Shown here: one piece after another, positions 8,049-16,957 of the stretch
Layout of the letters: every line of letters starts with the position of its first letter
Numbering within the stretch: position 1 is the stretch's first letter
DNA from: Pseudarthrobacter sp. IC2-21
GTDB lineage: Bacteria > Actinomycetota > Actinomycetes > Actinomycetales > Micrococcaceae
Length of the DNA stretch: 64,000 nucleotides
Assembly: GCF_034048115.1 (NCBI RefSeq)
Contig: NZ_CP139145.1
Span: 1,984,001 to 2,048,000 of the forward strand
Direction: 5' to 3'
The notes under the pieces: model-generated
Seen by the model: only the letters and a program-made list of their open reading frames with translations
What the model was told of the DNA's origin: nothing
Database searches by the model: none
Program-made: the position numbers and the translations under genes

Positions 8049-9419
8049 CTACCGCCAGCGAAGTTCGGAGCTGCCGTACCGGACCGGGCTTTCGGCATAC
8101 TCCAGCGGCACACCGTCAGCCAGCAGGGGCGGTCCCACAAAACGCAGGCTCCCATAGGGGCTTGCCATGCTCCGGAACTCCGGGTCCGGCAGGGGAGCAG
8201 CGGAGTTGTGTGCTTCAGGGAGCCGCACCAGTTCCTCAGCGGTCCGTGCCAGCGACAGCCGTGCGCTGCCGCCAAGCCCGCTGCTGATCCGTTCGGCCAG
8301 CAAGGCGAGGGCTGCCGCCGCCAGGCCGTACCCGGTGGCGTGATCCAGCGCCTGCACGGGGAGCGCGCCGGGAACCCAGGCGTTGGCGGCGCCCCGGCCA
8401 TATCTTGCAGCGATCCCGGTGGCTGCCTGGACCAGGCTGTCAAAGCCGCGCCGGCCGTTCCATGGACCGCCGTCACCCCACGCGCTGAGGGTGACCACCA
8501 CAAGGCCGGGACGGGCGGCCAACAGCGGCTCAGCGCCCAGACCGAACCGGTCCAGGCCACCCGCACGGTACCCGGCCACCACCACATCAGCAGACCCGGC
8601 GAGGCCCCTCACGGCCTCGAGGCCGGCGGCGCTCCGGAAGTCAGCCACGGCACTGCGTTTGTCGAAGCCGGAGTCGATGTAGGCGTCGGTCAGCTCCGGG
8701 AGGTGCGGCGGGTCAATGCGCAGGACATCCGCACCGAGGGCCGCGAGCAGGCGGGTGGCCGTGGGCCCGGCGATGACGCGGGTCAGGTCCAGGACCTTCA
8801 GCCCGGCCAAAGGACGGCGTGGATCAGGGGATGGCGTCCATGACGGGAGCGGACCGCCTTGCCGGGCCTGCCCGGGCGGCCGTGAAATGCGGATCCACGG
8901 CCCGGCGCCGGCGGCCGCGTGCATCGGCGTCGTGAGCCAGTCCGCGCGCGTGCGGACGGCAGCCGCCACACCCTGGTGCGCCGTAATGGCTTCCTCCGCC
9001 TCGAGGGAGGTCATGTGCAGCAGTGCGCGGTCCACCGCCGGTGGCGTGTCGGCGGACAGGGCAGCCATCAGACGGGCCGCGTGGTGCGGATAGTTTGCAT
9101 GCAGGCGGATCCAACCGTCTCCGGTGCGGCGGAATCCGGACAGCGGAGCGAAACCTTCCGCTTTCCTGCCGGCGATCCGCAGATGCCCCAGCGAATCGAA
9201 GGAAGCGGCCGTGGAACCGGAAGCGAGGGCATATCTCCCGGGTGCCGCGGTCAGGGCGTTCAACGCTGTGGCGGCGGCCTGGACCGCGCCAAGCGCCAGG
9301 CCCTCAACATCCAGTGGACCGCCCCACCACCACCGGGGCCCCTCCCACCGTGCCGCAGGCTGGGCCTTCACGGCGTCCAGGACCCGCAGGCTGGCGGTCA
9401 GGTCGGGGACGGATTCCAC
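8049..9419 (-). CDS. CaiB/BaiF-type CoA transferase with unusual domain order
   Basis: This 456-residue protein is of the class III CoA transferase (CaiB/BaiF) family, which moves CoA between carboxylic acids through an aspartyl-CoA intermediate. The block LAGLKVLDLTRVIAGPTATR and the following LGADVLRIDPP form the opening of normal family members, yet here they begin near residue 205. The first 200 residues include GDGWIRLHANYPHH, which looks like a segment normally downstream. The order therefore appears permuted or half-duplicated. The downstream GFDSLVQAATGIAARYG and DHATGYGLAAAALALL are also family-like. The gene starts 12 bases after the helicase stop, so it is co-transcribed with it. 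Substrates are unknown, and the catalytic aspartate could not be placed with certainty. Confidence 0.8.
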   Translation of the reverse strand: MESVPDLTASLRVLDAVKAQPAARWEGPRWWWGGPLDVEGLALGAVQAAATALNALTAAPGRYALASGSTAASFDSLGHLRIAGRKAEGFAPLSGFRRTGDGWIRLHANYPHHAARLMAALSADTPPAVDRALLHMTSLEAEEAITAHQGVAAAVRTRADWLTTPMHAAAGAGPWIRISRPPGQARQGGPLPSWTPSPDPRRPLAGLKVLDLTRVIAGPTATRLLAALGADVLRIDPPHLPELTDAYIDSGFDKRSAVADFRSAAGLEAVRGLAGSADVVVAGYRAGGLDRFGLGAEPLLAARPGLVVVTLSAWGDGGPWNGRRGFDSLVQAATGIAARYGRGAANAWVPGALPVQALDHATGYGLAAAALALLAERISSGLGGSARLSLARTAEELVRLPEAHNSAAPLPDPEFRSMASPYGSLRFVGPPLLADGVPLEYAESPVRYGSSELRWR

Positions 9420-9431
9420 GGTGCTGCGCCC

Positions 9432-11978
9432 CTACAGCCGGTTGACGCCGGTGACCTGGACCACGGCGGTTCCGGTTTCGTCCGACGCCGCCAGGTCCAC
9501 TTCGGCGGAAATGCCCCAGTCATGGTTGCCGGCCGGGTCGTCGAAGATCTGCCGGACTTTCCACAGCCCCGGTTCCTCGGTGATGATGAGCAGCCCGGGG
9601 CCGCGGGCGTCAGGCCCGGTGCCGATGTCGTTGTGTTCGTCGAAGTAGTCGTCCAAAACGTCTTCCCACCGCTCCGCATCCCAGCCGGCGCCGGCATCCA
9701 GCTCGCCCAGCGCGGCGGCGTCCTCGTCGGCGAACAGTTCCACGCGGCGGAACATTTCGTTCCGGACCATCACCCGGAAGGCCCTGATGTTGGACGTGAG
9801 CGACGGCGGCGGGGGAGGAGGTGCGTCGTGCGGGGTGGGTGCCACGCCGGAGGTCAATTCCTCCCATTCGTCCAGGAGGCTGGAGTCGACCTGCCGGACC
9901 AGCTCACCCAGCCAGGCAATGAGGTCCTCAAGATCCTCACGCAGCAGGTCCTGCGGCACCGTCTGGCGCAGCGCCTTGAAGCAGTCCGCGAGGTAACGCA
10001 GGACGATGCCTTCGGAGCGGGCCAGGCCGTAGAACTGGACGAACTCGCCGAAGTTCATGGCCCGTTCGTACATATCCCGGACCACCGACTTGGGCGCCAG
10101 TTCAAAGTCGCCCACCCAGGGTGCGGCCTTGCGGTAGACCTCGAACGCCTCGCCCAGCATTTCGGCGAGCGGCTGCGGGTAAGTAACCTCTTCCAGCATG
10201 GCCATCCGCTGGTCGTATTCGATGCCGTCGGCCTTCATCGCCGCAATGGCTTCCCCGCGGGCCTTCTTCTGCTGGGCGGACAGGATCTGCCGGGGCTTTT
10301 CGAGGGTCGCTTCGATCACGGACACCACGTCAAGGGCGTACGACGGCGACTCCGGGTCAAGCAGTTCCAGCGCCGCCAGCGCAAACGGCGAGAGCGGCTG
10401 ATTCAGGGCAAAGTTGGCCTGCAGGTGGACGGTCAGCCGGACGGTCCTGCCGTCTGCGCCCTGCTCCGCTTCGGGGATGCGTTCCACCACTTCGGCGGCC
10501 AGGAGTTCGCGGTAGATTCCCAGGGCGCGTTTCATCAGCCGCAGCTGCGCGGGCCGGGTCTCATGGTTCTCGGTCAGCAGCCGGCGTGCCGCGGCAAACG
10601 GGTCCCCCGGCCGTTCCATCAGGTTCATCAGCATGGAGTGGGTCACGGTGAAACTGGAGCTGAGGGGATCCGGCGCCGACTCGACCAGCCGTTTGAACGT
10701 GGGTTCGCCCCAGGACACAAACCCTTCCGGCGGCTTCTTCCGGACCACCTGGCGCAGCTTTTTCTGGTCGTCGCCGAACTTCGCCGTGGCCTTGGCCATT
10801 GCCTTGACGTTCTCGATCACATGCTCCGGCGCCTGCACCACCACCGTGCCCGCGGTGTCGTAACCTGCCCGCCCGGCCCGCCCCGCGATCTGGTGGAACT
10901 CCCGCGAGTTAAGCAGGCGGGTGCGCACGCCGTCGTACTTGCTCAGGGCGGTGAGCAGGACGGTGCGGATGGGCACATTGATGCCGACGCCGAGCGTGTC
11001 AGTTCCGCAGATGACCTTGAGCAGGCCGGCCTGTGCGAGCTGTTCCACGAGCCGCCGGTACTTCGGCAGCATGCCGGCATGGTGGACGCCGATGCCGTGC
11101 CGGACCAGCCTGTTGAGGGTTTTACCGAACCCGGCGGCAAAACGGAAATTCGCGATCAGCTCGGCGATCTTGTCTTTTTCCTCACGCGTGCACACATTGA
11201 TGCTCATCAGCGTCTGGGCACGGTCAATGGCCTCGATCTGGCTGAAATGCACCACATAGACCGGCACCTGCCGGGTGGAGAGCAACTCCTCCAACGTCTC
11301 GTGGACAGGGGTCTCGTGGTAGTAGTAATGCAGCGGAATGGGACGCTCGGCTGAACTGACCGTAGTGGTGGGCCGGCCTGTCAGTTCGGTGATGCCCTCC
11401 TCAAAGCGGCTGACGTCTCCCAGCGTTGCCGACATCAGGAGGAACTGGGCCTGGGGGAGCTCCAGCAGGGGGATCTGCCACGCCCAGCCGCGCTGGGGGT
11501 CGGAGTAGAAATGGAATTCATCCATGACCACTGAGCCGAGGTCCGCGGCCTCGCCTTCGCGCAGCGCGATGTTTGCCAGGATTTCCGCGGTGCAGCAGAT
11601 GATCGGCGCGTCCTGGTTCACGCCTGAATCACCGGTGATCATGCCGACGTTTTCGGCGCCGAAGATCTCGCACAAGGCGAAGAACTTCTCTGAAACCAGG
11701 GCCTTGATGGGAGCCGTGTAGTAGCTCCGCTGCCCGCGTGCCATGGCCTGGAAGTGTGCCGCGATCGCGACCAGCGATTTTCCGGACCCCGTGGGCGTGG
11801 CGAGGATGACGTTGGCGCCGGTGGCCAGTTCCATGATGGCTTCGTCCTGGGCGGCATACAGGTCCAGGCCGCGGCTCCCGGTCCACTCAAGGAACCGGCT
11901 GTAGAGCACGTCCGGGTCGATGCCTGCGGCCGGGCGGTTCGAGGCGGACAGGACAGGCAGCTGGTCAACGAGTTTCAT
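9432..11978 (-). CDS. DEAD/DEAH-box RNA helicase with DUF3516 domain
   Basis: This 848-residue superfamily 2 helicase is related to Ski2/Mtr4-like RNA helicases and carries the actinobacterial DUF3516 C-terminal region. Visible motifs are Walker A TPTGSGKS near residue 60, DEFHFY (motif II), LMSATLGD (motif III), HHAGMLPKYRR, TDTLGVGINVP (motif V) and QIAGRAGRAG (motif VI). It probably unwinds structured RNA in decay or ribosome maturation, although the native role is poorly defined. TAAGCT lies eight bases before the ATG, so it likely leads a leaderless transcript that continues into the CoA transferase gene. The final ~300 residues are the family-specific extension, and the length is normal for the group. 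Confidence 0.93.
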   Translation of the reverse strand: MKLVDQLPVLSASNRPAAGIDPDVLYSRFLEWTGSRGLDLYAAQDEAIMELATGANVILATPTGSGKSLVAIAAHFQAMARGQRSYYTAPIKALVSEKFFALCEIFGAENVGMITGDSGVNQDAPIICCTAEILANIALREGEAADLGSVVMDEFHFYSDPQRGWAWQIPLLELPQAQFLLMSATLGDVSRFEEGITELTGRPTTTVSSAERPIPLHYYYHETPVHETLEELLSTRQVPVYVVHFSQIEAIDRAQTLMSINVCTREEKDKIAELIANFRFAAGFGKTLNRLVRHGIGVHHAGMLPKYRRLVEQLAQAGLLKVICGTDTLGVGINVPIRTVLLTALSKYDGVRTRLLNSREFHQIAGRAGRAGYDTAGTVVVQAPEHVIENVKAMAKATAKFGDDQKKLRQVVRKKPPEGFVSWGEPTFKRLVESAPDPLSSSFTVTHSMLMNLMERPGDPFAAARRLLTENHETRPAQLRLMKRALGIYRELLAAEVVERIPEAEQGADGRTVRLTVHLQANFALNQPLSPFALAALELLDPESPSYALDVVSVIEATLEKPRQILSAQQKKARGEAIAAMKADGIEYDQRMAMLEEVTYPQPLAEMLGEAFEVYRKAAPWVGDFELAPKSVVRDMYERAMNFGEFVQFYGLARSEGIVLRYLADCFKALRQTVPQDLLREDLEDLIAWLGELVRQVDSSLLDEWEELTSGVAPTPHDAPPPPPPSLTSNIRAFRVMVRNEMFRRVELFADEDAAALGELDAGAGWDAERWEDVLDDYFDEHNDIGTGPDARGPGLLIITEEPGLWKVRQIFDDPAGNHDWGISAEVDLAASDETGTAVVQVTGVNRL

Positions 11979-11986
11979 TGATTTCC

Positions 11987-11992
11987 AGCTTA
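11987..11992 (-). promoter_or_regulatory. -10 element of the helicase gene
   Basis: TAAGCT on the minus strand is followed by eight bases and the ATG, compatible with a leaderless or near-leaderless start. Confidence 0.45.
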
Positions 11993-12073
11993 GTGCCCCG
12001 CAGGTGCCCGCTATCCGGGCATGGCGGGGTTAGGCTCGCGGGAAGCCACCCGGCGCCCAATTATGGAGGAACT

Positions 12074-12859
12074 GTGAAGTGGGATCCCCTGAAGTACGTC
12101 CAGTTCGGCGACTACCGCGACCGGCCGTTTTTTGACCTCACAGGCAGGATCCGGCCAGACCGCCCCCGCCAGGTGGTCGATCTGGGCTGCGGCCCCGGCA
12201 ACCTGACGGCCACCCTCGCCCGGCGATGGCCCGAGGCCAGGGTCCTGGGGCTCGACTCGTCAGCTGAAATGCTGGAACGCGCCGCCGGCCAGGCCGACGC
12301 TTCTCCCGGCCTGGTCTTTGCACAGGCCGACATTGCCCAATGGATGCCCTCGGGTGAAACCGACGTGGTGGTCACCAACGCCGCACTGCAGTGGGTGCCC
12401 GGGCACCAGGAGATGCTGAGCCGGTGGCTGGCCGCGTTGCGCCCGGGCGCGTGGTTCGGCATGCAGGTACCGGGAAACTTCAACGCCCCGTCACACGCCC
12501 TGATGCGGGAGTTGGCCGCCACCGCCCGCTGGCGGCCGCTGCTGAAAGGCGTCCTCCGCGGCGGGGAATCCGTGGGGGAACCGGCCGACTATCTGCGCAC
12601 CATGCTGGACGCGGGATGCACTGCCGACGCTTGGGAAACCACTTATCAGCAGGTACTCCCCGGGACCGATCCGGTGCTTGAGTGGGTGCGCGGCACCGCG
12701 CTGCGGCCGGTGCTGGCCGTCCTCTCACCCGAGGAAGGTGCGGCTTTCGAAGCCGAGTACGCTGCCGCACTGCGGATTGCCTATCCCGCCACCGCCCACG
12801 GGACAGTTTTTCCCTTCCGGCGGATCTTCGCCGTAGCGCAAAAGCAACTTTCCGCCTAA
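12074..12859 (+). CDS. tam: Trans-aconitate 2-methyltransferase family SAM methyltransferase
   Basis: This 261-residue class I SAM-dependent methyltransferase has the opening WDPLKYVQFGDYRDRPFFDL and SAM-binding motif VVDLGCGPGNLT typical of Tam, which methylates trans-aconitate, a toxic by-product of the citric acid cycle. The acidic loop VLGLDSSAEML and the motif VVTNAALQWVPGH also match. I chose the GTG preceded by GGAGGA at a 5-base spacing; an upstream in-frame extension is not family-like. A -10-like TAGGCT lies 38 bases upstream. The gene stands between the divergent helicase gene and the ABC exporter operon. The family is firm; the exact substrate is by homology only. Confidence 0.87.
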   Translation: MKWDPLKYVQFGDYRDRPFFDLTGRIRPDRPRQVVDLGCGPGNLTATLARRWPEARVLGLDSSAEMLERAAGQADASPGLVFAQADIAQWMPSGETDVVVTNAALQWVPGHQEMLSRWLAALRPGAWFGMQVPGNFNAPSHALMRELAATARWRPLLKGVLRGGESVGEPADYLRTMLDAGCTADAWETTYQQVLPGTDPVLEWVRGTALRPVLAVLSPEEGAAFEAEYAAALRIAYPATAHGTVFPFRRIFAVAQKQLSA

Positions 12860-13005
12860 ACTCCATTCGTTCGATGTTATTTACAAGGCCCGTATAGCCA
12901 TGTGACTAACAGTGAATGTTCGGTCGGAAATGAGGAATAACCGGCCTCGTGGGGATGGCCAAAAGCCTCAGCCTCATCGGCCTCCCCACCAACCCAGGAG
13001 GTGTA

Positions 13006-14739
13006 GTGCTTTTCGCCTTATTGATGAGGTTGCTGGCAGGCAACAAGGGCCGTGTAGCCGCCATCATCGCCCTGCAGCTGGTTCAGACCGCGGGCATTCT
13101 GCTGCTGCCCACCATTAACGCTGCCATCATCGATGACGGCATCGTGACGGGCAACACCCCCGAGATTTTCCGGCTCGGCGTTGATATGGCCCTGGTTGCG
13201 GCCATCCAGGCGGCAGCGGCTGTGGCTGCCGGCTACCTGGGCGCTGTTGTGGCCATGACCCTTGGCCAACAGCTGAGGGCTGAGGTTTTCACCAAAATCC
13301 AGTCGCTTTCGTCCCAGGAGGTGGCGTCCTTCGGTGCCCATAGCCTCGTCACCAGGGCCACAAACGACACCCAGCAGATCCAGTCGTTCGCGGTCCTGGT
13401 ATTCACCATGCTGGTGGCGGCGCCCGTCATGGCAGTGGGCGGGGTCTATCTTGCCTGGCAGCAGGACGTGGTGTTGTCCAGCATCGTCGTCATCATCATG
13501 CCGGTGCTTCTGCTCATCATGTACCTGATCGTCCGGCGTCTGATACCGCTCTACCGCGGCGGCCAGGAACTGCTGGACGCTACCGGGCAGATCCTGCGCG
13601 AGCAGATCATCGGAGCCAACGTCATCCGTTCCTTTGTCAGGCAGGGCCACGAGAAACGCCGGTTTGCCCGGGCAAATACCAGCTTGACCGGAAACAATCT
13701 GAAATCCGCCCTGGTCATTGCCGCAATGCTTCCGCTGATCATGATCGTGGTGAATCTTTCCTCCGTGGCCGTGGTGTGGTTCGGGGGACACCGGGTGTTC
13801 TCCGGCGAGATGAACATCGGGGCCCTGACGGCCTTCATCGCCTATATCATGCAGATTCTGCTGGCCATCATGATGGCCATGTACGTCCTGACCGCGGCCC
13901 CGCGCGCGGCGGCGTGCGCTGAGCGTCTCAATGCTGTGCTCAATACCCAGCCTTCGGTCCGGGATGTGGGGGACGTGCGCGGGGAAGCCTTCGACGGGGG
14001 CAGCATCACCTTCACGGATGTGCGCTTCGCCTATCCCGGTGCCGAAAGTCCGGTGCTCCAAAACATCAGCTTTACAGCAAGCCCAGGCACTACCGTTGCC
14101 GTTATCGGCTCAACGGGCAGCGGCAAATCAACCCTGCTGGGCCTGTTGCCCCGCTTTCTTGATGCCACCGCCGGGACCATCACCATCGGCGGCCGGGACA
14201 TCCGCACCGTCCCGCTGGAAGTCCTTCGCCGTTCCATGGCCGTTGTCCCGCAGCGGTCGCATCTGTTCACGGGGACCATCGCCCATAACCTGCGGATCGC
14301 CGATCCAGAGGCCACCGACCCCGAGCTCTGGCAGGCGCTGGAAACTGCGCAGGCGGCAGGTTTTGTCCGCGAACTTCCCCTCGGGCTGGCCACCGAAGTC
14401 GGCCAAGGCGGAGTGACGCTCTCCGGCGGCCAGCGGCAACGCATCTGCATCGCCCGCGCCTTGGTCCGGCAGGCGCCGATCTATCTCTTTGATGACAGCT
14501 TTTCCGCACTCGATTTCGGCACCGAGAACCGGCTCCGGGATGCCCTCGCGGACACCCTGACCGAGGCTGTGGTGGTCGTGGTCGCCGAGCGGATCTCCAC
14601 CGTTGCCGGCGCTGACCGGATTTTAGTGCTCGACGACGGGCGGCTGGTCGCGCAGGGGACGCACCTTGAGCTGTTGGAAGCCTCCACCACCTACCGCGAA
14701 ATCGCCGAGTCGCAGTTGGCCCTGGAGAGCCTCCAGTGA
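13006..14739 (+). CDS. ABC exporter half-transporter, first subunit
   Basis: This 577-residue ABC half-transporter has six membrane helices (about residues 1-310) followed by an ATPase domain: Walker A IGSTGSGKST, signature LSGGQRQR, then LFDDSFSALDF in the Walker B and D-loop region, where the usual catalytic glutamate position reads Asp-Ser. Such a degenerate site is typical of one partner in heterodimeric exporters. I chose the GTG four bases after AGGAGG; it yields MLFALLMRLLAG, which matches family N-termini. The stop overlaps the next subunit's start (GTGA). The pair probably exports a lipid, peptide or drug. A possible promoter is TATAGC (12893-12898). Confidence 0.92.
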   Translation: MLFALLMRLLAGNKGRVAAIIALQLVQTAGILLLPTINAAIIDDGIVTGNTPEIFRLGVDMALVAAIQAAAAVAAGYLGAVVAMTLGQQLRAEVFTKIQSLSSQEVASFGAHSLVTRATNDTQQIQSFAVLVFTMLVAAPVMAVGGVYLAWQQDVVLSSIVVIIMPVLLLIMYLIVRRLIPLYRGGQELLDATGQILREQIIGANVIRSFVRQGHEKRRFARANTSLTGNNLKSALVIAAMLPLIMIVVNLSSVAVVWFGGHRVFSGEMNIGALTAFIAYIMQILLAIMMAMYVLTAAPRAAACAERLNAVLNTQPSVRDVGDVRGEAFDGGSITFTDVRFAYPGAESPVLQNISFTASPGTTVAVIGSTGSGKSTLLGLLPRFLDATAGTITIGGRDIRTVPLEVLRRSMAVVPQRSHLFTGTIAHNLRIADPEATDPELWQALETAQAAGFVRELPLGLATEVGQGGVTLSGGQRQRICIARALVRQAPIYLFDDSFSALDFGTENRLRDALADTLTEAVVVVVAERISTVAGADRILVLDDGRLVAQGTHLELLEASTTYREIAESQLALESLQ

Positions 14740-16535
14740 CCGGGCCGATCCCGGGCGGACCGGACAAGGAGTTCTGGCCCGCTGCCCGCCGACTGCTCAG
14801 CCTGCTGCACCCCTTCCGGTGGCGGATGCGTGCCGCCGTCATAGCCACGTGTTGCTTCGCCGGGCTGAACGTGGCCGCCCCGAATTACCTCGGGGAAGCC
14901 ACGGACATCGTAGTGGACGGGGTGTACAGCGGCCTGTTTGAGCGGGACCGGCTGGGCCGGCTGCTGGCAGTTGTCGCGTTGATGTACGTCGGGGCTTCCC
15001 TTTTCAACTGGATCCAGGGGAAGCTGACCGCGGGGTCAGTCCAGGGCCTGATGCAGGGCCTCCGGGCATCCGTTGAGGAAAAGCTGCACAGGCTTCCCTC
15101 CAACTACTTTCACGGGAAGTCCCGCGGCGACGTCCTGAGCCGGGTCACCAACGACATCGACAACATTTCCCAGTCACTAAGCCAGGTCCTGACGCAACTG
15201 ATCATTTCTGTTCTGATGCTGTCCGGCGCCTTCGCCATGATGCTCTGGATATCGCCCCTCCTGGCGCTGATTGCCCTGGTCTCGGTGCCGGTGTCCACCG
15301 TGATAACGGTTATGGTGGCACGCAAATCCCAGGCACATTTTGCGAGCCAGTGGACCGAAACCGGGGTCCTGAACGCGCACGTGGAGGAATTCATCACCGG
15401 CCATGAGGTGGTGATGGCCTTCGGGCACCAGGACCGCGCAGCAGAGGTCTTCCGTGCCAGCAACGACCGGCTCACCCGCGCGTCCGCCCTCGCCGAATAC
15501 GTGTCAGGGCTTGTTCAGCCCCTGATGATCCTGATTTCCAACCTGACCTACATCGCCGTCGCAGTGGTGGGCGCATTCCAGGTCACCCTTGGTGCCATGA
15601 CCATTGGTGGAATTCTGGCGTTTATCCAGTTCAGCCGCCTGTTCACGCAACCGGTGAGCCAGATCGGCGGCATGCTGAACGTCATGCAGTCCTGCGCGGC
15701 TTCGGCGCACCGGGTCTTCGAACTCCTCGACGCCGAGGAGATTCCTGTCGAGCCAAAGGAATCCGGCCCGGCTGCCCTGCCGGCCGGACGAATCGTTTTT
15801 GACAACGTCACCTTTGGCTACGCAGGCGAACCCGTCATCCGGGACCTCTCGTTTACGGTGGAGCCGGGGCAGACAGTGGCTATCGTCGGACATACCGGGG
15901 CCGGTAAGACCACTGTTGTGAATCTTCTGATGCGGTTTTACGAACCTGACGCGGGCCGGATCAGCATCGGCGGCACCGACATTGCCGTCATGTCCAGGGA
16001 TACCCTGCGCGAGGGTTTCGGAGTGGTGCTCCAGGATGCCTGGCTCTTCGCGGGCACCATCAGGGAGAACATCGAATACGGCCGGCCCGGCGCAACGGAC
16101 GCAGAGGTGACTGCTGCGGCGGAGGCCAGCCACCTGGACCACTTCGTGCGGTCCATGCCGGCCGGCTACGACTCCGTCCTGGACAGCGGCGGGGAGCCGC
16201 TGAGTCACGGGCAGCGCCAGCTCATCGCCATCGCACGGGCGCAGCTGGCAGACCGCGGGGTGCTGATCCTTGACGAGGCCACAAGTTCAGTGGATTCACG
16301 CATTGAGGTGCTGATCCGCCAGGCCATGCAGAGATTGCGGCGGGGCAAAACAAGTTTTGTCATCGCCCACCGTTTGTCTACGGTCCGGGACGCTGATCTA
16401 ATCTTGGTCATGGATCACGGACGCATCGCAGAGCAAGGTACGCACCAAAACCTGTTGGCTGCCAACGGCCACTATGCACGGCTCTACAAGGCCCAGTTTG
16501 CCGGCCGGGCCGGAACACTGGAGGCAGGCCGATGA
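14736..16535 (+). CDS. ABC exporter half-transporter, second subunit
   Basis: This is the partner of the preceding half-transporter. The 599-residue protein has a 20-residue polar N-terminal extension, six membrane helices, and an ATPase domain with Walker A GHTGAGKTT, Q-loop VVLQDAWLF, signature near LSHGQRQ (first Gly of SGG replaced by His) and a full Walker B with catalytic glutamate ILDEATSSVD. With subunit one carrying a degenerate Walker B and this subunit a modified signature, the two would form one canonical and one degenerate ATP site, the usual asymmetric heterodimer design. The GTG start overlaps the previous stop, and the gene's own stop overlaps the GntR start (ATGA), so three genes are translationally coupled. 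Confidence 0.92.
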   Translation: MTGPIPGGPDKEFWPAARRLLSLLHPFRWRMRAAVIATCCFAGLNVAAPNYLGEATDIVVDGVYSGLFERDRLGRLLAVVALMYVGASLFNWIQGKLTAGSVQGLMQGLRASVEEKLHRLPSNYFHGKSRGDVLSRVTNDIDNISQSLSQVLTQLIISVLMLSGAFAMMLWISPLLALIALVSVPVSTVITVMVARKSQAHFASQWTETGVLNAHVEEFITGHEVVMAFGHQDRAAEVFRASNDRLTRASALAEYVSGLVQPLMILISNLTYIAVAVVGAFQVTLGAMTIGGILAFIQFSRLFTQPVSQIGGMLNVMQSCAASAHRVFELLDAEEIPVEPKESGPAALPAGRIVFDNVTFGYAGEPVIRDLSFTVEPGQTVAIVGHTGAGKTTVVNLLMRFYEPDAGRISIGGTDIAVMSRDTLREGFGVVLQDAWLFAGTIRENIEYGRPGATDAEVTAAAEASHLDHFVRSMPAGYDSVLDSGGEPLSHGQRQLIAIARAQLADRGVLILDEATSSVDSRIEVLIRQAMQRLRRGKTSFVIAHRLSTVRDADLILVMDHGRIAEQGTHQNLLAANGHYARLYKAQFAGRAGTLEAGR

Positions 16536-16912
16536 GTCCAGCCCAAGGGTTTCCCGGGACGTGGACACCTAACCAGGCCAGCACTGTGCCACTCTTTGAG
16601 CAGTTGCGGCTGCAGGTGATCCGGCTGGCGGACAGCGGTGAGCTGCCGCCCGGAACCAGGCTTCCGGCGGTCCGTGCGCTGGCGGAACAACTTGACGTTG
16701 CCCCGCATACCGTGGCCCGCGCCTATAAGGAACTCGAGGCGGCCGGAGTGGTCGCCACCCAAGGCAGGAACGGCACCGTCATCAGCGCCCGTGGTGAGCG
16801 GTCGAATGCGCTTTCCGCTGCCGCAGGCGCCTACGCTTCGATGGCCAAGGCGCAGGGGGCCACGTTTGCGGAAGCGGTCAAGCTCCTGGCCGCCGCCTAC
16901 GACGCCCACTGA
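16532..16912 (+). CDS. GntR-family regulator, short YtrA-type
   Basis: This 126-residue regulator has a GntR winged helix (PLFEQLRLQVIRLADSG, then PAVRALAEQLDVAPHTVARAYKELEAAGVV) and only about 40 further residues, the layout of the YtrA subfamily, which lacks a large effector domain. YtrA-type repressors commonly sit in, and control, operons for ABC transporters responding to cell-envelope stress. Its ATG overlaps the stop of the second exporter subunit, so it is the last gene of that operon and probably represses it. I did not find a convincing operator. The effector is unknown. Confidence 0.9.
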   Translation: MSPAQGFPGTWTPNQASTVPLFEQLRLQVIRLADSGELPPGTRLPAVRALAEQLDVAPHTVARAYKELEAAGVVATQGRNGTVISARGERSNALSAAAGAYASMAKAQGATFAEAVKLLAAAYDAH

Positions 16913-16928
16913 CCCGCCGCGTGGATAT

Positions 16929-16944
16929 TCGAAGAAGTTTTCGA
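16929..16944 (+). promoter_or_regulatory. LexA (SOS) box upstream of uvrA
   Basis: TCGAAGAAGTTTTCGA is a 16-base element with perfect outer arms TCGAA/TTCGA, matching the actinobacterial LexA consensus TCGAAC-N4-GTTCGA at all outer positions. It sits directly before the uvrA -10, where bound LexA would block RNA polymerase. Confidence 0.75.
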
Positions 16945-16945
16945 T

Positions 16946-16951
16946 TAGCAT
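16946..16951 (+). promoter_or_regulatory. -10 element, leaderless promoter of uvrA
   Basis: TAGCAT lies six bases before the uvrA GTG and one base after the SOS box. Confidence 0.5.
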
Positions 16952-16957
16952 TAGTGG

